DNA of 64,000 bases from Micropterus salmoides (Eukaryota; Chordata; Actinopteri; Centrarchiformes; Centrarchidae): the NCBI RefSeq assembly GCF_014851395.1, contig NW_024044459.1:18548664-18612663 (forward strand), read 5' to 3'. The notes beneath the pieces were generated by a model. The model saw only the letters and a program-made list of their open reading frames with translations, did not search any database and was not told the DNA's origin. The stretch's first letter is position 1; each line of letters begins with the position of its first letter. Shown here piece after piece: positions 10,832 through 22,800 of this stretch. The position numbers and the translations under genes are program-made.

Positions 10832-13800
10832 GTGAGAGGTTTAAAAATAGCAAATAAAAAATGACCATATCAAAGACCGAAATGTCTGGAAGCTAATGTG
10901 TTATGTTTCCACAGAGATTTACATCGATTATTGCTTGTTTGACACATTTAAAAAAAAAAAAAAATCATATTAATGAAAACTAAAAGATTGAATTATTTCA
11001 TCACACTCAAAGTGACGCCCATGCAAAACGAGCAAGTGGCTCACGCAGCATCATACTAAGGTGGCTGCAGCAGCTCAGCCACTCTGCCCTCTACACTTCC
11101 AACAAGCTCTGCAGTGTCCAGAGCAAATGCATCTTTCCAGAGCAGGTGACCCCCCCCCCCACCCCCACATGGGAGCAGGCTGGTTGGAAAGAGATGTTTC
11201 CCACAGCATGAATCTTTCAAATTCTAAACAACAGCAAAAGAAGAAGATCTGGTCCTTCCCTTTCAGTTGTCACATAAACATGTATTTCTCTTTTTTTACA
11301 CTCTGCTAGTTGGAGCAGTATTTTTTTCTCTGAGGTCAAGACAGTTGCTGGCTGCAGCCACAAAATGTACTTGACTTGTAACCTGTTGCGTGTGAACCCA
11401 ACACTTTATATGGATGAATCAAACAAGGCTGAAATTTCTTCGTAGTTCATGTTCAAGCCAAATTCATTTTGAGTCCCACAGTGGGAGGCCAGTATAGCAA
11501 TGCAGCAACAAGGTGTTTTATTTAACCCCATGAATGCTGAATACATTTTCATTTTACACCATATGTATCACAAATTTGTATCAGTAATTTAATAAATGTA
11601 CATCATCTTTACATTTAATGAAATATTAATTCCCAGAATGCCATGTCATTTAGGTACACACAATGCAGCATGGCATATGTATTGTCTTTAACCTTGTGAT
11701 CCGAACTACAATTTTACATAAAGCTCTGTTCTGCTGCAGCTGCTGCAGACTTCTGCAGTGCTGAGAAAGGTTAGGGCTTTTTGCCTTTAAAGCAGTGCGA
11801 TTCAGGGAAATGTTTTGGGCAAATCTGTTGGTGACTGTGTTCCTGGAAGTTGCCTCAGCATTGTTGCTCCAACAGTTATGTAGATCTTGTTGCTAGGAAA
11901 CATTTTTACCATTTGCACATGCATTTCATTGAAAAAAAAATGGAACACACACATGTATTGGCCACAATTATATAATCAATCCTAGGGATATATCTATCAA
12001 AGAAGAATTCTTTGTTATAGTAAAAATAACATTTACTTCATGAAAGTAATGGCAGAGAATGAATTTCTGTTTCTGATCCCAGTTTTCTGCTGGCCTCAGG
12101 GACTGTGTGCATGTGTGTGTGCACAGGCATCATGCCCATTAAAATGAAGGGGGAGGGATACACTGGAGAGCATTGACTTTTTTCAGTTTGAGCTAGTATT
12201 AAGGAGACCGTAAGTGGATGCACACTTTTATCATATGAGAGGTGGGGAGAGGTCAACAGTAGCCACCAATCATCATCACTCAGAAAATATTTATCTCCAC
12301 AGAGACTCATCTTCTTATACAGTAGATTTTCTGTCTCTTTAAATGTACAGTATGTATAAAAACAATCCATTCCAGATGTATGCAAATGGAGAAAAAGGCT
12401 TTAGGAACGCCAGGGCATGGTAGAGTGTGGTTTTAATCCAAGCCAAACATAAAGCAAGAAGATTATGTCTTTCTTTCTTTAATGTAGTTGATATTAATGA
12501 TAATGAAAGGAGGACAAATATGTCTTTCTGAGGGCAAAATTGCATGTGGTTCCAACTGCTAATATTGGCACTGATGTAAGCATAAAAACCTCTCTCTTCT
12601 GATCGAGCTTGGCAATTATGATGTCTTATTTTATCCTCTCTTTCACACTCAATGTCTCACTCTCTCTATCTGTCTCACTCTCATACTACAGCTGTGATGC
12701 TTAATTAGAGTTATTTTCAATCTGCCCTCAGTTGAAACCTTGTGTGCTGCCATGTAACTCTGGTGGGGGTGGTGATAGGGCAGTGGATAAGACGTGCCTT
12801 TGGTGTGAGAGACCCGGGGTCAATTCCCCACAGCAACATATGTGTCCCTGAGCAAGACACTTAACCCGTAGTTGCTCCAGAGGTGTGTGACCTCTGACAT
12901 GTATAGCTATTGTATGTCGCTTTGGATAAAAGCGTCAGCTAAATGAAAAAATGTAACTACATAGCCGTGCACACAGGAGGAATAAACCAAATAGCAATGA
13001 CATTTTGTCTTGCATATGAGGCTGTGTGTGTGCTCGTGTGTTTAACATGATCAAGAAATGGTCAGTCTGAACTTGGATTTTATTCCTCATAATCTTTACA
13101 TCAGTTGTTCTTGCTCTTCACTGTTTTTCTGTGCAGTTGAGTGAGTCTGCCAGCAACCTGCAGTATTACACCCCCACAGTGAGCCACAATGCAACCACAC
13201 AAATAACACACAGCTACTGCCTCTCTGTTGTACTCTCAGATAGACACAAACCCTTCGAATAATTTGGAGAGCATTCACACTGGACTAAATGGTTTCCACA
13301 GCGACTGTGGATGTTGTCATGACCCGGCTCATGAGCCATGACAAAAAACAGGAGGTACACCATTTTTAAACTGGTGTTCATGATTATTCCTTAACATAGA
13401 ACACCCCAAAACATACTACCAGAAAATTAAGATATGTCGGATTTCTAGCCAATTTGATTAAGAACAGTGACCACTTTAGAGAGATTTGAGAAAAGTTAAA
13501 GGATTGTGCTCGGTGTAGACCAGCACAGGCACACAGAACCCACATAAACATCAAAATGTTTTAGCACCCATATCAATGCTTATTTTTGTGTCATAGAAAA
13601 ATCTAATGGATAGGAATTAAGTTTCTTTGAGAAGGAGCTCGCTGCTGTATCTAAACCCAGATCATCAACTTGCAAAAGTATAGCATACCCTTTCAAAAGC
13701 CTCTTACAAACAGGAGACCAAACAAAAGTTGTTTTCCCCTTCAGCAAATCAGTGAGTGGAACTACTTCCAGCTTCAGAAGTATCCCCCCAGAACCAGAAA

Positions 13801-16800
13801 ACAAGTTCCAGCTTGAATTTTTTCTTGCACTGGACAAACTATACCCTGGCCCTTGCAAACTCACACTTGGTGAGGCTGACATTGAGATATGCCTCAGCCA
13901 AGTGGCTGAAGAGAGTCCAAATGTGCTCCAAATGAGAGCACCGTGTATCTAAATAGACCACCACATCATCTCAATAGACTGTGCATCCCTCCAAATCCCC
14001 TACAACCTTGGTCATAAGGCTCTGAAATGTTGCTGAGGCATTATGAAACCACTAAGGCATGACTCTGTAGAAGTACAAGCCATTTGGTATTATAAATGCA
14101 GAAAGTTTATGTGCCCGCTCCGACAATGGGACATGTAATTTGCACAGTGACTCAAGTTCTTTAGATATCCTTGCAACACAGGGCTATAAACCACACACAC
14201 TCAGACGAGACAGGGCTTCAAGAAGCTATACTGAAAACCATTCACATAATTGATGAGATTTTAATGAGGTTCTGCTTCATATTATGGAGTCAATGGGCCA
14301 TGCAGTGTAAGGCCAAACACCACATAATTCGGACTGAACCCAGTGCTCTTCTGTCTGCATCAACCAGGGCAAACCATCCTTCCAGTCACTCTCCATTTGA
14401 GTACAATAAACATGCAACAGCAACTTCGGTGTCTGCTGGACACGTTCCAATGCCCCCTGAATCTACACATCATTGCAGATGTGCAGAATCAGATCAAAGG
14501 CAGATGCTTTGTTGTGCTTGACATGAAGTTGCTTCAGCACTTGATAGAACTGATGGGAGGAGAAGTTTTAACCCTGATCAATTTGAATGCTTTTTTGAAT
14601 ACCAAAAATCCAAATGGACTGGGTAAGAGCCACACCACACCACAGACCTAACCGCGCGATGGGTATGCAGCCGGATAACGGGTACTTTGGTTTTAAACTG
14701 CGCCAGACTTAGAACGAGGTAGTGGACCTACACAATCAATTATTAGATGCTCAAAAGGCTCTCTGACAGCTGGAATAGGGAACAAAGGAGCAGGTCTTAT
14801 AAGACGTTATACTCTGATTAGGTATGCCAGTGAGCCGTTGCATGTGACATGTTTTAATATATGCAGCACAGTGCTTGAAGTGGAAAAATCATAGGTGCCA
14901 GTACTCACCATCAGCTGTTGCCTATAATTTATTTATAGGTTGCACATTACTTGTCTAATGTCTGCCTACGATTGTTTATAGTGTTTGAAACATTTCAACA
15001 GCTTATTAGTTGAGATTCAACACTTCAACTGTTTCACAAATAAAAACATTTCCTGATATTACACCACTGTGGTCAAGGTTTAATTAGGGCAAATGTTAGT
15101 GTATTCATTATAATTTAAGATAATTGCATCCTATATAGCTTACTACTAGTATATTAATTCCAGTTGGATAATACAGCAGTTTAATTTTTGTGAGTTTTCA
15201 TTCATTAAATCCCTTTACAAAAAAATGCTCTACATTGTGGTTAGTCTCTAATTTGTTAATGCTAAGTACTAACTTGTCAATAATCATAACAATTCATGTA
15301 GAGCAACAAGTTCAACATTTCAAGTTTACTGTAGCACATCAACCTTTTTTAATGTCCCGCCCCATCCAGGCGGTGATTGTTCTGTTCACAAACTTTATGC
15401 ACCTGCTTGATGAAAAAGCTCCCAGTCTTTTTCCTACTCTGTTTCTGCACATGGAGAGACGTGAAAAGAGCACCAGGAGCTTGTAAGAAGTGCCGGGACT
15501 GCAAAAAAGTACGCCAAAAAGTAAGATGTAGAAATACCAGTACAGCGTACAGATGAGTACCAGCCCACTTCAAGCACTGATGCAGCAACATCTTGTTTCA
15601 AATGTGGTCAAAAGAAATGCTGCAGGACCTGACAGTAGGATGTCTATGAAGATTCTCAGTCATCCAGGTCATAGTTATAGATACTTTCCAGTATCTTCAA
15701 CCAAGTCCAGTTGCCTTTGACTTTAACCTTTGTTGGATGACCTTACAGTAGGTTTTCCTGAAATACCAGTGTCCAGATTCATCATGAGGCAATTTCAACA
15801 CAGACTCATTGAATTTAGATGGCAGCACAATTTGGATAATGGCATCCCCAATGAAACTGTCACAGTGAGGCACCCATTTTTTTTTACCTCCTCTGTGGGA
15901 AGAGACCTGTTTGAACATACAACTCCTTAGACACTCCACCTTTAACACGGAGCACCAGCACATAATATTAGCTGTCAGATCAAATTCAGGGTGTGTCTGC
16001 TCATTTGCCCTTTGCTCCATGTTTGAAAATGTTGGTGGGAATCCTCAGGGACCAACTCATAAGCCTTCAACAAAGCTGACTTGACAACAGAGTAAGAAGG
16101 TGGTTGGGGTGGATGGGGCCAGAAACAAGACTTTCAACCAGGAGGCCGGTGTTTCTTTCCTGTGTAAAACAAAAAGTTAACATGAAATACTTTTATTTAA
16201 GTTTGCGTAAATTGGGTAAGTTACACAAATAACGTTACTTAACTTTTGTGTTAACTGACGTGCGTAGTTATTTTAACCCAAACAATGATCTTTTCCTAAC
16301 CCTAACCATGTACTTTTGGTGCCTAAATCTAACGCAATTGCAATGCTTCACAACTTTAACAATGTGGCATTTCAAAATGGCAATGTTTCCCAACTTTAAC
16401 ATTTTATTTTGAAAGTCTAACCGGACATGGCATATTTATTGTTGCTAACTTGACCAGATGCTGAATATTTATTGTTGTTAACCCTTGCTAACTTGACCGC
16501 GGAGCCCTAAATGTTGAAAAACAACTAAACGGGTAACCAGGGCGTTAAAAAGCGACGCCAAGGTGTCTTGACCTAGCGTCAATATGTGATGACGAGTCAG
16601 GAATGAGAATGTGTTTGATGAATAGGCCACCTCCGCTCTATCGGTCAATGCAGCATTAACGTGCAAGCAGACTCCGACTACTGTCTTGTGTCTTCCACAT
16701 GCTCAAACAGAGAGAAAAATATCTCTGGATCCTTTTCATAAAATCTTGGCAACAAACGCAGGTTCAATATCAAAACTCCTCTGAAGGCTCAGGGTAAAAC

Positions 16801-19800
16801 AAGAAACTTTTGAGCTCCACAGGACAGTCAGCTATCAACTTTCCACATTTGATTAAATCCAGCTGGTATTGCGGTAGACACAACTTTGCCTGTTCAGCTT
16901 GACAGCACCAAATGCCTTTTCTTTTCTATCTCTGCTTTTTGCTTCATTCATGTCATGCTGCAACTGTAACACAAGCATCTCTTTTTGCTGCTTAAATGTT
17001 AAACTACCTGTTGCCAAAAAAGGCAGAGGTCATGTTAGTTGGACAAGGGGGTTGCCCCTGGCCTTTTAACTGCTTATAAGAAATGTCAACTTCATAATGA
17101 TTGTGCAGACTACACGACTTTCAGCGTCGGCAGATCGATGTGCTGTTCACAGACTACACATCTTGCCATCTTGTGACGGGAGTCTTGAAGTTGTTGTGGG
17201 GTTCACACTATGTGACTGATTGGTGACAGTGGGTCACACACTACATGAGCTGACAGTGGTTGTGTCACCCGACGCTGGTCTCCAAACTACGTTTTTTTCA
17301 AGAAAACACGTGAAATGTGAAACGGGAAATGACGCGAACCTACACACGAAACAGCTGTTCTTTGTTATAATAAAGATAGCCATAAAGAAAAAGAATATGG
17401 GTGAAAGAATTGATCAGCACACGCAGATAGCAGGGATTGTCTGAGCTACAGAGAGAGCTGGAGGTGAGTAAAAGTGTTTTGCAGAAAAAAAGCTGCCTGC
17501 TCTGCCAGCTGCCTGCTCTCATTGGCTGGATCTGGAAGTCGAGTTGGCTGACTCTTCCAGATATTTGGTATGCTACATATCTGGCAGACGTCGGCGATGT
17601 GGCAGTGATCTGTTGGGGAGCTGTTTTGATGCGTCGTTGTGTAGTTCACACATAACGACTGGCAACCACCTATCAACCACCAATTTACTCCCCATCACAG
17701 TGTGACGGTCGCCGAGCTCGCGAACTGGCAAATCGGTATAAAAATCGTGTAGTGTGAACTAGGCTTAAGTCCACAAAAAGATCCATACTAAGTAACTGCC
17801 TATCCCAATCTAACTAACATCACTCACCCCTAGTCTTTATGCAGTGACAGATACTTATGCACGGAATACTGATTGCACCGAAAAGGCAACCAGACCCGAG
17901 TCTATGGCTGTGCTGTCAAGCAATTGCTCCAACCATGTTTACCGCAACACTACCAGGAGAAAAACACTAATTAGGGATTTACAGGGAACAGGGGGTACTG
18001 GGGGAGTATTGGTTATGAGTGCTTGTTATGCCCCAAAAATATATATTCAAATAATTAAATTAATATAAACATGCAACAACTAGTTGACTATGGCTTGAAC
18101 TATTGACTATTAGTCTACTAGGATAATCTTTTGTTTGGGGCACCCCTACATACAATAACGAAGATTACGATATGGTAACCCAAGTTCTATTAGCACAGGC
18201 GGAGCCCTCTACTGGACTCTATGGGTACTACCTCTCTTCCTATCACACGCACGTACTCACCCACTGAAATTTTGAATACTGTAAGTAGCCGACCAATTGG
18301 ACGTCGCTACTGTACGTGCGTACCATATAAATAGCGGTGTCCTCACTGCTCAGCATCCAACCAACCCTTCAGCAGACGGCGGTGGAGCGGCAGGGCTCCA
18401 TTGTAGAGGGCTCCGCCTGTGCTAATAGAACTAGGTTACCATATCGGAACCTTCATTCTATCTCACACAGGCTCCGCCCTCTACTGGACTCTATGGGTAC
18501 AGTGGGTGGAGCCCGATGACTGTCCGCCCAGCCGCGACAAGCAACAGCTCACCTCACTGACACGATCGGCCCCAGGTCACCAGCCACAGGCCCTAGGCTG
18601 CCTCCATCCTAAGCGATGGGGCAGTGGGCCACCCTCAGAAAGGTCACGAGACCGCTAGGGGTTTGGCATGACCAGATGGATCTGATCCAGCCAGATCCAG
18701 CACCTGAACTGTCCTGACCCCTACAGGGGACATCACAGTCAGTGTAAGAATGTTTTCCCCGACAACCGGTAGTCTATGGTAGACACCAGTCTTCTTCCTC
18801 ACAGATCCTGAGTCGCACCTGCGAGCACAGATCCTGAGAAGGAGCCCGACACATCCAAGAGGTAAAAACGCACAAATGGACATGGTGAAGACCACGATGC
18901 CGTTGTGCAAATCTCCTCGACGCTCACCCCGTTGAAGAGGGCCGTTGACACAGCCACACCTCGTGTGGAGTGAGCCCGGACCACCGAGGGTGGGTCTTTC
19001 CCCGCCTGCACGTAGGCCTGTGAGATACAATCACAAAGCCATCCAGCTAGGCGCTTCTTGGATAGAGCTTTACCGATCGCACCGTCACCAAAGCAAACAA
19101 GCAGTTGATCAGTGCGTCGAATGGGGGCCGTGCGCTTCATATAATGTGTCACCTCTGCGTACCACCCCACCGATCTGCGGCTGGGGGCTACCAGGATGAC
19201 TGACAACCCTTCCTTTCTCACCCTCTCCAGCAGGGCCCCCCAGATGGAGTGGAGGGAAAGCATACAGCAGCCCTTTTGGCCATGGCGCGTGTGCAAACGA
19301 CGTCTGGCAAACAGGTCCACCTGCGCCGTCCCGAAGCGAGACCAGATCTGCTGTATTATATCGGGGTGCAGTCTCCACTCGCTCTGTGGGGGACCGCCCC
19401 TCGACATGAGGTCGGCCCCCCTGTTCTCCGAGCCTGGGACGTGATGGGCCTTCAGAGACAGCAAGTGTGCTGCAGCCCATGTCCATAGGTCCTCTGCTAA
19501 CGTCAACAGAGCTGCGGATCGGACTCTGCCCTGTCTGTTGATGTAGGCGACTGTCGTGCGGTTGTCTGTCCTCACCAGCACGTGCCTGCCCTGGACTAGG
19601 GCTTTGTGGTGCTGGAGGACCAGAAAAACCGCGTGGAGCTCCAGTTGGTTGATGTGTCGGCTCTCCCCAGGAGGCCACACACCATCCACTGCTCTCCCCA
19701 GGCAGGTCCCTCCCCATCCGGTCAGAGACACATCCGTGAACACCGACACGTATGAGGATATCCGGCCGAGCGGTACCCCCGCCCTCAGGCGATGTGGGGA

Positions 19801-22800
19801 CCCCCAGAACTGCAGGTCCCTCTGTACTGACTGGGGGGGCGTCACCATGCATCGCTTGTGCCTCTTGAGGTTTAGATGCAGGCTGGTAAACCAGTGTTGT
19901 AGCCGCCGCATGTGTAGCAGGCCCAGGGTAACTACTGGATGGGCTGCTGCCATGAGTCCCAGCAGCTGCATTACTGCCAGCGCCGTCACAGCAGTTCTCA
20001 GCTGGAACTTGTGGACCGCTTGAAGAAGGGTCGTCTGTCTGAGTTCCGACAGATGAGCTCTCAGGCTGGCTGAGTTGAGCACAACCCCAAAATATATATA
20101 TATAATACTCCACCTCCTGGCGGGGATAGGGGGAGCTCTTCTCCCAGTTGATTGCAAAGCCCAGGATGTTCAGATGCAAAATCAACTGAGCTGTGTGGAA
20201 AATTGCCCATTATTTAGAAAAAGACTCTCATGCCCTGATCGCACAATGGTAGCAGTGCGGCGTCTACGCACTTGCTGAATGTGCGTGGGGCCAGTGAGTA
20301 GCCGAAGGGGAGTCTGGTGTATTCGTACGCCACCCCCTGGAAGGCAAAATGCAGAAACTTCCTGTGTTTCCGGGCCACCTCAACATGAAAGTAGGCGTCT
20401 TTCAGGTCTATGGTCGTCAACCAATCGCCGGGCTGCACTAGCTCTAGCAGTTTCCTGAGTGTCAGCATGCGGAACGGTTTCCGTGCAATATGCTGGTTCA
20501 GGTAGCGGAGATCCAGGATGGGTCTGAAGCCTCCAGTCTTCTTGGGGACCAGGAATTACGTGGAGTAAAGACCCCTGTACGTGTCGTGGGTTGGAACGAC
20601 AGAGATAGTTTCTGCAGGAGCTGTTGAATCTCTGTGGCCAGGAAGTCCACCTCCTCCTGAGAGGACAGGTTGGCTTCCTTGATACCCTGGAAAGACGGTG
20701 GGATACGGCAAAATTGTAGGGAGTAACCCCGCCTCAGTGTGCCGTCCATCCAGTCTGTTGGCTTGCAGCAACGTCTCCATTCCGTGTGGAAATGAGTCAG
20801 GGGACGCGCTGTTAGCTGAGGAGCGTTGTGGATGAAACGCTGGAAAGCTTCCTCGGCCCTCACCAGCGCCAAACCCTCCATAAATGGGAGTTTGGCCCAA
20901 GGGGGGCCGCAATCGAAAGGGCCGAACCGGCCGTGGTGACCTTGAACGCACCACGGCCGAAGTCTCGAAAAACCCGAGCAGATTGTGGTGTCCTGAACGC
21001 ACCACGGCCGGTCGCTCCGTTGACGTCATTGCCTGCGACAGTGTTGTCGTAGCGTCTACGGTGACGCGTTCATTATCAGCAGAACTGTCGAGAGGAGAAG
21101 TGACGAGCCGGGGAGCTGTCCTCTCCACAGCTGTTGGCCACTGTGGGAGAGATAGTGTCCCCTCTGCTGCCAAACGGCGCACCGAGCCGCTCGCAGAGGC
21201 AACGAGCGATCTTCCCTGCTTTGCTATGACGGGAGAGACGTGGCTAGTGACAGCATCTCTCCGGCAATAGCGGGCTAGGCTGCTGCTACCACGGATACTC
21301 CGTGATGCGCTGCGACCTCTTGTTGGAGCAGTTTTCGGCAGCTTAGCGTGTATGTCTGTGTGGCATGAAAACACTGCCAGTGAGCTAGCAGCGCGCCCGA
21401 GCGGGTTCACGTAGGCGCGCTGGGAATGCAAGCTAGGATCAGATAGCTGCATTGTGCTGCTTCTACGGCAAGAGCGGCTCGTTTCTCGGCCGTCATGCCG
21501 CGGAAGTGGAGTGTGTCGCAGCTCAGGCGGTGTAGCAAGCACTGTGGATGCCCGGGCCGCACCACCGTCTCGTTCAGCCTTTGCCGGGAGAGCGGTGTGG
21601 GCCAAGGGGCAAGCCGTTAGCTTAGCGCCGGTGAATGCGCCGTGTTGAAGTGGCGTGTTCAGCACAACACTTTGCTGGGAAGGGGTTGGTGGGGAGGAAT
21701 TAGCTCTTTGAGGAATGGCTGAGATACCGGCTGCTCTCCCTTCTCAGCCAGTCATTTCAGTGGCCGCTTCTTCCCCCAGCCGCAGGAAGGCTGGCGGAGG
21801 GGTCTAGGCTGCTCCTCTGGCCGCGATGTAGATCCCCTCGCCTGTGTGGGATCCCTGGGCGCCCCGTGTCTCGGGGAGGGCGCGGTGCATCCGTGGATCC
21901 GCCCTGAGTAGCCGGTGATGAAGACAGCGGCGATCTGGCTTGGCGGCGAGCACGACGTCTGAGGGTGGCATTACGACGGCGAGAACGTGGCGAGAACCTA
22001 CTGTGGCCAGAGACATGACGCGCCCCACAGCGGTGGCCACACCCTGGACCAGGTTGTTCATCTGACCGATGGCTCGGGGCAGGAAATCCACCTTGTCCGA
22101 TGGGGGGGGGGGCGATTGGGGACTCGGATGCTGCCGCGACGCCCAGCACACCCAGATTGTTGGCCGCTGCGGCCAGCTGTGCGCCCAGTTGGAATATTTT
22201 TTCAAAATACTCCAACGTCCCCCTGTCCTGCGCCAGCGGCGGGCGGGGCCTCCTTCCCGCTGACCGGCCAGCAGAGTGAGGAAGAAGGTGGGCAGCGAGG
22301 GCCTCTTCCAGCGGGGGCACGCACGGAACAGCTGTTTCAGTGTGGCCCTGCACGCGCAGGAAATCAATCAAACCCGTAAAGGGCGCCCTCGTCTGCTGCG
22401 GCTCTGCCCAGGATGCCTCGGCGCACTGCCAGATATCTGGGAGAGCCGGGGAGACGAAGGCGGGCTGAGCATGGCGAGTAGGCCCGTAGAACCCCTCCCG
22501 GAGCCGACTCACCGGCTTAGGCGGGATGGGGGGGGGCAGTGCTAGCCCGACGCGCCCCGCCGCTATAGCCATAACCGCGGGGAAGTCGTGACGGACTGAA
22601 GAGGAGTTAATTTGCTCTTTAGACACGGCCGAGATGGCCGCGGTAGAGGTGGCTGACGCAGATGACAGGCTGTCAGCATCATCGTCGATCAGCGGCGGCG
22701 GCAGGGACGGCAGGGAGCGTGAAGCCGAATGAGGCGGTAGATCGGGGGCCGGAGCATCCTCCTCGGCAGGGAGGGGATCCGGGCCGGCGTCTTCCTCACT

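Larger units (their letters stand above)
13580..16950 (-). mobile_element. degenerate Ty3/gypsy retrotransposon, Gmr1-like domain order (gag-IN-RT-RH)
   Basis: Reading on the minus strand, fragments appear in this order: gag-like (16930-16640 and 16090-15880), integrase zinc finger (15870-15588), integrase core (14860-14280), reverse transcriptase (14175-13900) and RNase H (13880-13580). Integrase before RT is the order of Gmr1-type gypsy elements of fish, unlike ordinary gypsy elements. Every part has stops or frameshifts: the RT motif reads Y-stop-DD, with the stop at 13971-13973, and the integrase has a stop at 15608-15610 where Trp is expected. A 711-bp hAT element splits the integrase, and other repeats interrupt gag. 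LTRs were not identified. Dead element. Confidence 0.8.

Noticed and set aside
20556..21665. 369-codon minus frame as a single protein
   Set aside because: Its second part overlaps the true RT frame (20498-20881) in another phase; only a GC-rich shadow there.
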